Source of the DNA: Rodentibacter trehalosifermentans
Lineage (GTDB): Bacteria; Pseudomonadota; Gammaproteobacteria; Enterobacterales; Pasteurellaceae
Assembly (NCBI RefSeq): GCF_002000545.1
Contig: NZ_MLHL01000006.1
Location: 62,001 to 126,000, forward strand
DNA: 64,000 nucleotides
Direction of reading: 5' to 3'
The notes under the pieces are model-generated. The model saw nothing but the letters and a program-made list of their open reading frames with translations, made no database searches and was not told the origin of the DNA. Positions 7,159 through 15,322 of this stretch are shown one piece after another (the stretch's first letter is position 1; every line of letters begins with the position of its first letter). Made by a program: the position numbers and the translations under genes.

Positions 7159-7584
7159 ATGAATACTTTACCTTATAGCCATATGAATAGCACCAAATTT
7201 GGCATGCTTTCACTGAATTTTATTCCGTCGTTTTACATGAACGCAATCAGTCCCGCCTTAACCGGTTGGGAAAATGTGCTTTATCAATACGATTGCTGTG
7301 TGGAAGATGAGGAAATTTGGGCATTAGTACGAGGCAGTGAAGTAATACCGCACTTTGGTAACCTTTATCAAAGTCTCGTTTTAAATCGTTTGGAATCACT
7401 CTTTTTTGAGCTGACCGGGCTAGAAGAAGACGATGTAAACATATTCATTTTTATCAATGGTTTTGACACGCATTTTTGTATTAATGGTATTGCCGTTAAT
7501 GATGAAAGTAGGTTTCAAGACACGGTAAAAATGTTTAAAAAATTACAACGTCATAAACAACGCATGCAGAAAAAAACTACATGA
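7159..7584 (+). CDS. Hypothetical ICE protein
   Basis: A 141-residue acidic protein (MNTLPYSHMNSTKFGMLSLNF...). The ATG at 7159 follows AGGGAGAAC; an upstream in-frame ATG at 7117 lies within the leader. The middle is rich in D and E (CCVEDEEIWALVRG, GLEEDDVNIFIF), the end is basic. No family recognised. An acidic small protein in this setting could be a DNA-mimic type antirestriction factor, but there is no direct evidence for that. Confidence 0.75.
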   Translation: MNTLPYSHMNSTKFGMLSLNFIPSFYMNAISPALTGWENVLYQYDCCVEDEEIWALVRGSEVIPHFGNLYQSLVLNRLESLFFELTGLEEDDVNIFIFINGFDTHFCINGIAVNDESRFQDTVKMFKKLQRHKQRMQKKTT

Positions 7585-7598
7585 GTTGGGTTTACTTT

Positions 7599-7626
7599 AA
7601 CGTGCGCTCAGATTTGACCGCACTTT
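7599..7626 (+). terminator. Inverted uptake-signal-like pair acting as terminator
   Basis: AACGTGCGCTCA and TGACCGCACTTT face each other around GATT-type spacer; the stem is imperfect but of the same design as the other cassette ends. Confidence 0.6.
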
Positions 7627-7686
7627 ACCCCATAAAGGGAATATTTTCCTTATGGGGATATTCCCTCTTTTTAGAAGGAATATCAA
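7627..7686 (+). promoter_or_regulatory. Leader L7: hairpin / anti-Shine-Dalgarno switch
   Basis: CCCCATAA / TTATGGGG closes a hairpin whose loop holds GGGAATAT (7637-7644). GATATTCCC (7657-7665) is complementary to it and, over 8 perfect bases, to GGAATATC (7677-7684), the ribosome binding site. The Shine-Dalgarno word itself differs from GGAGAAA and the arm differs accordingly. Confidence 0.72.
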
Positions 7687-8163
7687 ATGTATAAATTAGA
7701 CGCAAATGAACAAACTATCTTAAATCAGGCGAAAGCAATTTTGACGAAAATAATGGAGAATACTCCAATATATCGTTCTGAAAAACAATTAACTGCACCG
7801 GAAATGATCGCGTTTCACTTCCAAACCCTAATAGGTTATGAAGAAAGAGAAATGTGTGCGGTGTTGTTTTTAGATCGTAGTCATCGTTTGGTTAAAGCTG
7901 AAATATTGTTTCAGGGTGATGTGACCTCTGTATCAATATCACCTCGTGAAATCATTAAGCGGGCATTACAGCTAAACGCGGTTTCAATTGTAATTGGGCA
8001 CAATCATCCATCCGGAGATGTGGTACCCAGTTATCAAGACCAGAAGTTTACAGAGGGAATGATGAGAGCCTGTAGATTAATGGAAGTGAATTTACTTGAT
8101 CACATCATTGTATCCGGTAGTGAATACTACAGTTTTTCAGAAAATAGCTTACTGATAGATTAG
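7687..8163 (+). CDS. RadC-like JAB/MPN domain protein
   Basis: A 158-residue protein with the RadC (DUF2466) JAB metalloprotease-like domain. EMCAVLFLDRSHRLVKAEILFQG leads to the zinc motif GHNHPSGD (about residue 104-111) with a downstream D in LLDHIIVSG, and SFSENSLL near the end is typical of the family. The N-terminal helix-hairpin-helix part of chromosomal RadC is missing, as usual for plasmid and ICE copies, which tend to lie beside antirestriction genes. Their function is unsettled. It has its own leader cassette. Confidence 0.92.
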   Translation: MYKLDANEQTILNQAKAILTKIMENTPIYRSEKQLTAPEMIAFHFQTLIGYEEREMCAVLFLDRSHRLVKAEILFQGDVTSVSISPREIIKRALQLNAVSIVIGHNHPSGDVVPSYQDQKFTEGMMRACRLMEVNLLDHIIVSGSEYYSFSENSLLID

Positions 8164-8169
8164 TTTGTA

Positions 8170-8247
8170 CAGCCCATTGAGGGATAACATCCCCCAATGG
8201 TGATGTTATCCCCTTTACGTTTACATTAAAAAATTGAGGAGAACATC
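8170..8247 (+). promoter_or_regulatory. Leader L8: hairpin / anti-Shine-Dalgarno switch
   Basis: CCATTG / CAATGG closes a hairpin; GGGATAACATC (8181-8191) is perfectly complementary over 11 bases to GATGTTATCCC (8202-8212). GATGTT of that arm also pairs with AACATC of the ribosome binding site GGAGAACATC (8238-8247). Confidence 0.72.
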
Positions 8248-8832
8248 ATGTGTCAAAAAAATTACCATTTAGAACTGGGTAAAACCGTTATTTCCCGTCG
8301 TATTTTAGCGGAATTAACGGTAGAGCAAATTAATCGGTTCATATCGTATCATCAATGTGGTTATGTGATGCTGGGAAGCGGTGAATGGGTTCAAACACCT
8401 TGTGATCCCAATGCACAAGTCATTGTCAGTTTCTACCAAGTAGGCAATGACACGGTCGTTATTGGCACCGATTTAGCATCAAAAAACTATCGGACGGAAG
8501 TTTTCTTCTTTGATGAAAGTGATGACTTGCAAAAGGGTTATTTTGATTGGGCGTTGTATCAGTCAAGAAAGACGCCTTTTACCCTTGGTAGGGTGGTATG
8601 CACCGCTGAAGTCAAGAAATCATTGGGTATGCAACATATCCATAGATTAATTGAAAAGCAACTGAGCTATGACTGGGGTATCATTTACCGAAGTGCTTGG
8701 GCGCACAACGATCAGGCTGTGGAAAACGGCGGACGGGTATTAAGTCACCATTATATTGGTGATGAATACGTTTATGTGCTCACCGAAGCTGACCGAAGTT
8801 CTACAACCATTATGCTCGAATACGAGTATTGA
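8248..8832 (+). CDS. Hypothetical ICE protein
   Basis: A 194-residue soluble protein (MCQKNYHLELGKTVISRRIL...). GGAGAACATC abuts the ATG. Beta-rich stretches (QVIVSFYQVGNDTVVIGTDLASKNYRTEVFFFDES) suggest a compact fold. No family recognised. It is the last of the first leader cluster and ends in a strong terminator. Confidence 0.78.
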   Translation: MCQKNYHLELGKTVISRRILAELTVEQINRFISYHQCGYVMLGSGEWVQTPCDPNAQVIVSFYQVGNDTVVIGTDLASKNYRTEVFFFDESDDLQKGYFDWALYQSRKTPFTLGRVVCTAEVKKSLGMQHIHRLIEKQLSYDWGIIYRSAWAHNDQAVENGGRVLSHHYIGDEYVYVLTEADRSSTTIMLEYEY

Positions 8833-8851
8833 TTTTAATTTATAAACTATT

Positions 8852-8890
8852 AAGCCTATCTACTTTTTGTGGATAGGCTTTACTTTTTTT
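8852..8890 (+). terminator. Intrinsic terminator
   Basis: AAGCCTATC (8852-8860) pairs with GATAGGCTT (8872-8880), followed by TACTTTTTTT. Confidence 0.9.
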
Positions 8891-8917
8891 GCGATACAAT
8901 AGGGAAAGGAAGGATAA

Positions 8918-9721
8918 ATGACCGTGAAAGACATAACGAATACGCAACGAAATTTATTAAAATGGCTCGCACTTTGTACGATGGTTTTTGATCATGTTGG
9001 GGCCATATTTGGCGGATATACCCCCGAACTTATATTATTTCGATTAATTGGTCGATTTTCTTTCCTGACATTTGGTTTTTTAATGGCATTTAATCTGGCA
9101 AGTCGAGAGTTAAACACACGTCGCACACTCAGTTATCTGTTAAAACTGAGTCTATTTGGCATACCGGCTCAATATGCTTACGTTTTTTTTATTCCTGATG
9201 CCGGATTAAATATTTATGGGCAATTTATTGGGTTTATTTTAGTTATTTTTTCTTTTTCCCGCTTAATTCATTTTCAAACTATCCGATCTCAACGAGAGCA
9301 AATCGTTTTTGTCATAAAATATGCGGTACTAGGTGGAGTAGGGGGAATTTTATCTTATTATTCGGACTATCATTTAGGTGGGCTCTCGTATTGTGTGGCG
9401 TGTTATTTTTTTGTTCGTTATCGGCCAATGACAAAAATAAGCCGTCAATTATGGTTTATTGGATTAGTGGGATTTGCATTTTTAGCGAATGAGGAAATGA
9501 TGTCGGCATATTATGACACCACGATTGGCTTTCCAATGATATTGGCTATTGTTATGTCTGTCTATTTTATCCTGTCCCCGCCTCAAGAACGTAACATTCC
9601 TGCTTGGTTTAATATGGGTAGGAGAAAACCCTCAAAATTTCAGATGTACTTTTTCTATGCGTTTTATCCCGCTCATCTTTGGTTATTAGCTGGGATGAAA
9701 ATGTTACTGGATAACCTATAA
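8918..9721 (+). CDS. traX: TraX-family membrane acyltransferase
   Basis: A 267-residue multispanning membrane protein of the TraX family, known from F plasmid for N-terminal acetylation of pilin. The N-terminus RNLLKWLALCTMVFDHVGAIF with its conserved D-H pair is characteristic, and at least seven hydrophobic segments follow. GGAAGGATAA precedes the ATG. It stands alone between the leader cluster and the PcfJ-like gene. Its substrate here is presumably the pilin of this ICE, which is an inference from the family. Confidence 0.88.
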   Translation: MTVKDITNTQRNLLKWLALCTMVFDHVGAIFGGYTPELILFRLIGRFSFLTFGFLMAFNLASRELNTRRTLSYLLKLSLFGIPAQYAYVFFIPDAGLNIYGQFIGFILVIFSFSRLIHFQTIRSQREQIVFVIKYAVLGGVGGILSYYSDYHLGGLSYCVACYFFVRYRPMTKISRQLWFIGLVGFAFLANEEMMSAYYDTTIGFPMILAIVMSVYFILSPPQERNIPAWFNMGRRKPSKFQMYFFYAFYPAHLWLLAGMKMLLDNL

Positions 9722-9839
9722 GGTGATTAAAAAGCATATTTGATTGGAAGATTGAATATGTTTTTTTATTTTAAGTTCAAGTTTATTTCTTTGTTAAAAG
9801 TGCAGGGTAATTAGTAGATGATACGACTATGATATCCTT

Positions 9840-11414
9840 ATGGTTGTACACAAAATGAACAGGCTTTTATTTGGTAGCGAAGAATTAACGCAATATTATA
9901 GAACGATGAGAGAGAAAATTTTTGAATATAAACTCTATCGAGCTTATCAGTTGGAGGAAAATAGTCAGTTTATTTCAATGACTTTTTTTAATTTCTATCG
10001 TTATAAGAGAAATTTAAAGACCGGTAAAATTTCAGCTTATTATTTCAATCTAAAATCAAATAAATGGTATAAGGCAAGACTTAATGAAGCAATTTATCAT
10101 TTTGCCCGGTTTTCATCATTGCCCGATTTAATGCCATTAAAAAATCATAATATGTTGATGGCTATGATTGATATGATGTTGCCTAAACTGCAAAAATTTG
10201 TCGATTATGATAAACGCTATTCTACTTATGATCGCCTGGCTTGGAGAATGAATCGCCTGGGTACATCTACAGTGAATAAGGCTTTGCAACGACTCATATT
10301 AAAGTACGCCCAACTTAACAATCAGTTAGCTGGACATTCAAAGTATATTACTAAATTCATTTGGCGGCATTTTATTGATAAATCGGTGTTTTCCTATTTA
10401 ATAAAAATAAAAGGATTCACCACTTATTTTCATTTTTCAGATTATATTTATATCCACAATCATCTAGAAAAAGTTAAGCGTGTTGAAACGGAATACCCTA
10501 ATCTTCTTCCATTATTAAAATATTTTCCGGCAAAACATTGGGATGACCCCAATTTATTTAGTTTTGATTATTGGACAAATGAATGCGCTATCCGTGAGCT
10601 TAATCGAATTGCGAAAATACATTTACCCGGTATGACCAAAAAGCAATGGCGTTGGTTAAAAAAGCAATCGCCGAAGTTTATCGCGCAATGGTCTGGACAA
10701 GAACTTTCCTGTTTAGTCGAATGTGGTATTCAAGAGAAAATTCCGGTTTGTGTCAAAATTTTCGTCATAAGGTTGAGCGATAGTTTTGATACATTTGGTG
10801 CGCAAAAAATTCGCATTATTCGATTGTTTATTTTGCATATGCTGAATGTTTGGCAAGAACAAGGATTTCGTGCATTGCAACATTGTCTTAAAAACGTAGC
10901 GAACCAAGTCATTGATATGGCTGATTACTGGCGGGCTATTGGATATCGAGGGGGAATACCTCAATCATGGGAAAGGATAGTAGAGCGTAGTAACGCCTGG
11001 CATAGACAATACCTTCTTGAACAACAACAGGCTCAAGATGAAGAACATCAAGCTCAATTGGCCTTGCAATGGGAAAGCCCGATTATGGTTTGGGAAGAGG
11101 CGAATGTTTTAGTCACAGCCTTAAATAATGGAAAAGCCTTATTTGATGAAGGACAAATAATGCGACATTGTATTTTCTCCTATGCACATCGTTGTGCGGA
11201 AGGGAAGTACCTTGCTTTTTCGGTGATAGAACGGGATGAAAATCAAATTGAGATTGCTCGTTCCACCTTGGGGATTTACCGAGATATTCATCATCATACT
11301 TGGGAAATTGAACAACATCGCGGGGTGTGTAATGGTTATATCTCTCAAAAGCTAATGAAAATAGGCAAAAAATTTTGTCAGCAGTTAAATTTGTTATCAA
11401 TATCTAATCATTGA
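9840..11414 (+). CDS. PcfJ-like domain protein
   Basis: A 524-residue protein. The C-terminal region (about 410-510) has the PcfJ signature: a tryptophan/alanine-rich lead-in, ALNNGKALFDEGQIMRHCIFSYAHRC and a following beta-rich part (YLAFSVIER ... STLGIYRDIHHHTWEIEQHRG). PcfJ was named on an enterococcal conjugative plasmid; its role is not established. The N-terminal 400 residues are basic and aromatic without a known domain. No good Shine-Dalgarno sequence precedes 9840; the Met at 9855 (MNRLLFGSEEL) is an equally plausible start. Confidence 0.8.
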   Translation: MVVHKMNRLLFGSEELTQYYRTMREKIFEYKLYRAYQLEENSQFISMTFFNFYRYKRNLKTGKISAYYFNLKSNKWYKARLNEAIYHFARFSSLPDLMPLKNHNMLMAMIDMMLPKLQKFVDYDKRYSTYDRLAWRMNRLGTSTVNKALQRLILKYAQLNNQLAGHSKYITKFIWRHFIDKSVFSYLIKIKGFTTYFHFSDYIYIHNHLEKVKRVETEYPNLLPLLKYFPAKHWDDPNLFSFDYWTNECAIRELNRIAKIHLPGMTKKQWRWLKKQSPKFIAQWSGQELSCLVECGIQEKIPVCVKIFVIRLSDSFDTFGAQKIRIIRLFILHMLNVWQEQGFRALQHCLKNVANQVIDMADYWRAIGYRGGIPQSWERIVERSNAWHRQYLLEQQQAQDEEHQAQLALQWESPIMVWEEANVLVTALNNGKALFDEGQIMRHCIFSYAHRCAEGKYLAFSVIERDENQIEIARSTLGIYRDIHHHTWEIEQHRGVCNGYISQKLMKIGKKFCQQLNLLSISNH

Positions 11415-11465
11415 AAATTGTTTCAATCTTTTTTTTGTTTTTTCCTTAAAAACAACAATCGTTTT

Positions 11466-11496
11466 TTGCATAGTAACAGTATCTTTTTACTATAAA
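11466..11496 (+). promoter_or_regulatory. Candidate promoter of the transfer operon
   Basis: TTGCAT (11466-11471) and TATAAA (11491-11496) are separated by 19 bases and lie 12 bases upstream of the first transfer gene. The spacing is long, so this is only a candidate. Genes from here to 18,514 follow closely on one strand. Confidence 0.3.
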
Positions 11497-11508
11497 CTTG
11501 AGGTGACT

Positions 11509-12180
11509 ATGAAAAAAGCGGTTTTAACCCTAGCCGTTGTAACCACATCTTTGATACTCTCCGGGTGTGCCCAAAATGCCACTTCCGATGAGTCGGCGCT
11601 TTCTCCCGGTATTCCAATGCCGACACAACAACCTATCACCACGACACAATCTACGACAATTCCGAATACGACGATTCGGCTAACAGAACAAACCATAGGG
11701 AGTGTAAAAGAGGTAAATTCCTACCGCAAGGTCAGCGAGGATATTTATATCAATACCACCTATGAAGAATATCCCGAAGTGATTCGTTATGGTCGTTATA
11801 CGCTCGTCACCAGTGCACCAATCGGCGGACAAAAATATCTGTTGGAGCAATTAGTCGATGTCAATGTACCGGTTAAGAAAAAACAATATACGGCGACAGT
11901 ACGTCAAGGGTTGCACACCACTTTAAATAATACCGGTTATAATTTATGTAGTTTGCCGGCTGATGAAGATGTGCGTCAGTTATTTGGACGTCCGTTACCA
12001 AAAGTTCATTATCAATTTGGCTCAATGCGGTTACGGGATGCGTTACAAATGCTTGTTGGTGAGGCATTTGAATTGATTGTCGATGATACACGTCGTCAAG
12101 TCTGTTTTGAAAAACGTGCCTCCATTCCACTATCGCCTCAGCCTAAAGAACGGGTAGATGTGGATATCGGCATGAAGTAA
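11509..12180 (+). CDS. PilL-type ICE lipoprotein (TIGR03748-like)
   Basis: A 223-residue lipoprotein with signal peptide and lipobox LSGC at residues about 18-21. RLTEQTIGSVK...EYPEVIRYGRYTLVTSAP and the later VRQGLHTTLNNTGYNLC match the PilL N-terminal domain typical of PFGI-1/SPI-7 ICEs, which acts in the envelope part of the transfer or type IV pilus-like apparatus. The ATG at 11509 follows GAGGTGACT; a GTG six bases upstream is less likely. It is the first gene of the main transfer cluster. Confidence 0.88.
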   Translation: MKKAVLTLAVVTTSLILSGCAQNATSDESALSPGIPMPTQQPITTTQSTTIPNTTIRLTEQTIGSVKEVNSYRKVSEDIYINTTYEEYPEVIRYGRYTLVTSAPIGGQKYLLEQLVDVNVPVKKKQYTATVRQGLHTTLNNTGYNLCSLPADEDVRQLFGRPLPKVHYQFGSMRLRDALQMLVGEAFELIVDDTRRQVCFEKRASIPLSPQPKERVDVDIGMK

Positions 12181-12269
12181 ATTATTTCCAATCACGATAG
12201 AATTTTTCATTACGATTTTCCGGTCTTTTTGGCATAGTCGCCTCAATGATTTTATTTATTGGAGCGACT

Positions 12270-13025
12270 ATGAAATTTTTTAAGCCCCTCGCGTTATTGA
12301 CTCCACTTGTCTTGAGTTTCCCTACTTTCGCTACTTCCGTTTCTCAAAATGAAAATTTAACTAAGCAGGTGTTTTCTCAATCCAACACCTCTACCCAACA
12401 GCAGAATCATACTCAGACGTTGACTGAAAATAAATGGTCTGAGTGGGGATTGACCGAGCGTGATTGGCAACAATATGAAATGGTGATGAAACACGGTGCA
12501 CGTGGTATTTGGACACCGAATATTGACCCATTGACAGCGTTAGGTGTAGAGGCCACAACAGAGGAAGAACGGCGACGTTATGCGAGATTACTTGCCAAAA
12601 AAGAGTTTGAACGGGCAGAAAAAGAAATCGCCTTTCAAATTGCTTATACGCAAGCATTTAATGAATTGTACCCGAATATCTTGCCATTTAATGTAGGCGA
12701 TAGCCAAATTCAATCCGGCAATATTCGCCGTATTATTTATTTTACCCGTATTAATGACTGTCAAGAATGTGGTCGCGATATGATGAAACTATTGAATTAT
12801 GCCGGAGACACACAAGTTAACATCTATGTTGTCGATAGTCGAAAAGATGATAACAAGATTCGTGATTGGGCATTAGCGAATCATATTAATGTGGAGAAAG
12901 TCAAAAAACGTCAAATTACCTTAAACCACGATCTCAACTTGAGTTGGGCAAAATATGCAAAGGGGAAAATGCCGGCTGCATTTGGCATTGATGGAGAAGG
13001 GCAGTGGATAAATCTCACTTATTAA
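12270..13025 (+). CDS. ICE protein, TIGR03759 family (periplasmic)
   Basis: A 251-residue protein with a signal peptide (MKFFKPLALLTPLVLSFPTFA). The conserved WSEWGLTERDWQQYEMVM and MKHGARGIWTPNIDPLTALGVEA blocks identify the TIGR03759 family, found only in this class of ICE. A C-x2-C pair in NDCQECGRDMM with a thioredoxin-like surrounding (RIIYFTRIN...VNIYVVDSR) hints at a redox or disulfide role in the periplasm. TTGGAG precedes the ATG at 12270. The end overlaps the next gene by 22 bases. Confidence 0.9.
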   Translation: MKFFKPLALLTPLVLSFPTFATSVSQNENLTKQVFSQSNTSTQQQNHTQTLTENKWSEWGLTERDWQQYEMVMKHGARGIWTPNIDPLTALGVEATTEEERRRYARLLAKKEFERAEKEIAFQIAYTQAFNELYPNILPFNVGDSQIQSGNIRRIIYFTRINDCQECGRDMMKLLNYAGDTQVNIYVVDSRKDDNKIRDWALANHINVEKVKKRQITLNHDLNLSWAKYAKGKMPAAFGIDGEGQWINLTY

Positions 13026-13789
13026 TCAAATTGGGTTGTATCTTACTTACCTTACCTTTGGTTACACAAGCTCGGTTTAACGGATTTGGGCGTGAAATTG
13101 ATACGTATATCAAAGAATCGGCAAATCGTTATCAAGTCAGTGAAACAATGTTGCGCGGGTTGGTTAAGATGGAAGATGGTTGGTATGGAAAAATCTCACC
13201 AACAGGCCCTATCGGCGTCGGACAATTTACTATGGGAACCTGGAATTTTTTGGCCAATACGGTTGAAGGATATCGTATAGGAATGCGTCCGGTAACGGCA
13301 AAAAATCGTAATACGCGATTCGATCCCCGTCATAATAAATACATCAACACTTTGGCAACCGCACTTTATGCCCGGTGGCATATAGAGCAATTTGTAGAAA
13401 GAGGAATAAAACCAACCGATGAGAATTTGTATTTAGCTCATAATATTGGTTTAGAGGGATTGCATCGTGCCATTTTAGGGCGTTCAACGGCTGAAGATAT
13501 TCGCAATATGCGTCTAAATGGTATGAAACGGGGAATGTCGGTAAAACAATTTATCGCTTACCAAACAGGGCGATATAACAGCCATAAATCTATAGCAAAT
13601 TTTGTATCGAAGACAGGAAAGCAAACTGAAATCGTGTGGATTAAGCCACAGACTCATAAAAAACGACCTTCAACTACAGAGACAGAATCGTCGTTGTCAA
13701 CAGGTCAAAGTGCGGTAAAAAACGCAATGATTTGGATTGAGCCTAGCGATAATAATGTGCTCTGGATTGATAACACCGTCAAGATGTAG
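13004..13789 (+). CDS. Lytic transglycosylase-like protein (SLT domain)
   Basis: A 261-residue secreted protein starting at a GTG with GGAGAAGG just upstream. After a signal peptide (to about residue 23), the SLT-like domain shows YQVSETMLRGLVKMEDGWYGKISPTGPIGVGQFTMGTWNFL (catalytic Glu in KMEDG, the GVGQF motif) and an NIG (LAHNIGLEGL) block. Such enzymes cut peptidoglycan locally so that the secretion channel can cross the wall. The C-terminal tail is low complexity. Translationally coupled to the gene before it. Confidence 0.88.
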   Translation: MDKSHLLIKLGCILLTLPLVTQARFNGFGREIDTYIKESANRYQVSETMLRGLVKMEDGWYGKISPTGPIGVGQFTMGTWNFLANTVEGYRIGMRPVTAKNRNTRFDPRHNKYINTLATALYARWHIEQFVERGIKPTDENLYLAHNIGLEGLHRAILGRSTAEDIRNMRLNGMKRGMSVKQFIAYQTGRYNSHKSIANFVSKTGKQTEIVWIKPQTHKKRPSTTETESSLSTGQSAVKNAMIWIEPSDNNVLWIDNTVKM

Positions 13790-13797
13790 GAACTAAA

Positions 13798-14802
13798 ATG
13801 TTTGGAATATCATTATCTTCTAACCCCATTCGTACTATTTTTTCGTTTATACGACAACTTATTTTTATGATGGCAAATGCGTTATTTTTGGCATTAGCTA
13901 TCTATGGTATCTTTTGGTTCTATCTACTTTTACCAACCGATTTTGATACAACATTAGCTCAACTTATCGAAATAAAACCTAATACACCGGAGTATCGACG
14001 GTTTTTTAGCGATTTGTATAGTTTCAGTTTATCTTTTGGCGTGTTTTTTGTCCTTGCCGAAAAAGTGGTGCGCTTCGTTTGCGGTATTTTCTCTCCAAAA
14101 AGCAATGAACAAGGTAGGTTACCCAGCGGGGTATCTGTTATCCATAGAAAAATGACACCGCAAGATATTCGATATGTCGGTGCCCATGAGGCCGGTCATC
14201 TTCTTGTTTATGGTGCATTAGGTCAATTGCCCCCTTATATGAAAGTTGAAGTGAAAGAACACACGGATAGTACAACAAGTTTAGGCTATGTTTCCGCTTT
14301 TACTTCTAAACGGGTCACACAAAGTCGGTTATTTATTGAATGGCAAATGCTCGCCTCCCTTGCCGGTCGTGAGGGCGAAAGTATCTTGTTACAGGATAAT
14401 TCGCTGGGCTCTATCTATGATAATCATGAATGGTTTGAGCTTGCCCGCCTTTATTTAAAAAACCATTTTAAGGGTATTTTTTATATTGAGCCGCTCTCTG
14501 AGTTTGAATTTAATGCCAATGAAGCAAAATTAAATGCCTTAAAAGAGAAACAAACGCAGCTATTACAAGCATTTTTTAGCTTAAATTTATCCGTCTATAA
14601 GCAGCTCACTTCCATGCTCATTGAAAAGAAGATTTTGTATGGTCACGAGATTATTCCATTTTTCCAGCAAGCAGACATTACCTTTCCGCAAGGTTTTCCT
14701 TTCCCATTTGGTCGCTTTGAAAAATTTAGTGATGAATGGCATCTCGAGGAGGAATATGGCGGAGTGGGTGATATTGTAGATAAAATTTTGGAGCAAAAAT
14801 AA
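13798..14802 (+). CDS. Membrane-bound M41/FtsH-like metallopeptidase without ATPase
   Basis: A 334-residue protein with two N-terminal membrane segments (about 12-50 and 78-98) and then a peptidase domain with HEAGHLL (zinc motif, about residue 130) and LASLAGREGESILL, both as in the FtsH (M41) peptidase. The AAA module of FtsH is absent. It sits in the transfer operon and overlaps the next start by one base (ATAATG junction). It may process a pilus or channel component; the substrate is unknown. Confidence 0.82.
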   Translation: MFGISLSSNPIRTIFSFIRQLIFMMANALFLALAIYGIFWFYLLLPTDFDTTLAQLIEIKPNTPEYRRFFSDLYSFSLSFGVFFVLAEKVVRFVCGIFSPKSNEQGRLPSGVSVIHRKMTPQDIRYVGAHEAGHLLVYGALGQLPPYMKVEVKEHTDSTTSLGYVSAFTSKRVTQSRLFIEWQMLASLAGREGESILLQDNSLGSIYDNHEWFELARLYLKNHFKGIFYIEPLSEFEFNANEAKLNALKEKQTQLLQAFFSLNLSVYKQLTSMLIEKKILYGHEIIPFFQQADITFPQGFPFPFGRFEKFSDEWHLEEEYGGVGDIVDKILEQK

Positions 14803-15308
14803 TGAAGAAATTAAATCATTTTTTATGGCTTGGATTACTCCTTTCCGCACACTCCTTCGCAGAATTAAAGGTCATTGCAGATTTAGGGGGGGAAAGTGCG
14901 GTACGTTTTTATGAATCTATTCAGCCTGTCCATACAGAAAATGCGCCTCAGCATCCTAATGCCGTACCGGGGGAGATGTCTGAAAATATGTTACTTCCTG
15001 TGGTATCACATAAGTGGACGGTAGGGCAGGTTGAGTCAAAACAGATTAATTTACCCGGCGCAATGCCTATTTTCTTAATTGGTTTTGATGAAACGTCAAA
15101 ACAATGGTTGAAAGCAAATTATCAGGAATTGGTTCAGCAACAAGCAACCGGATTGGTGATTAATGTCAATACGGCGGAAGAACTGGCTGAATTACGCCAT
15201 TTAGCTCCGGAATTATCGTTAATGCCGGTTGCCGCAGATACCTTATCTGATCGTCTCGGTATTTATCATTATCCATTACTGATGACAGATTCGTTGATTA
15301 GTCAGTAA
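14802..15308 (+). CDS. ICE protein, TIGR03765 (PFL_4695) family
   Basis: A 168-residue protein with a signal peptide (FLWLGLLLSAHSFA) followed by the family start LKVIADLGGESAVRFYESIQP. The middle (VSHKWTVGQVESKQINLPGAMPIFLIGFDE) and end (LMPVAADTLSDRLGIYHYPLL) also match. Members occur directly before the coupling-protein gene in ICEs of this class, as here. Biochemical role unknown; location periplasmic. Confidence 0.9.
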   Translation: MKKLNHFLWLGLLLSAHSFAELKVIADLGGESAVRFYESIQPVHTENAPQHPNAVPGEMSENMLLPVVSHKWTVGQVESKQINLPGAMPIFLIGFDETSKQWLKANYQELVQQQATGLVINVNTAEELAELRHLAPELSLMPVAADTLSDRLGIYHYPLLMTDSLISQ

Positions 15309-15322
15309 CACTTAGGTGAACT

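Noticed and set aside
7159-7584. Acidic cassette protein as an ArdA or Ocr-type DNA mimic
   Set aside because: Acidic content alone is not sufficient and no ArdA motif is visible; left as hypothetical.
4380-8250. Leader hairpins as simple intrinsic terminators
   Set aside because: They lack T runs after the stem and lie directly upstream of ribosome binding sites with complementary arms. The true terminators are the separate uptake-signal pairs.
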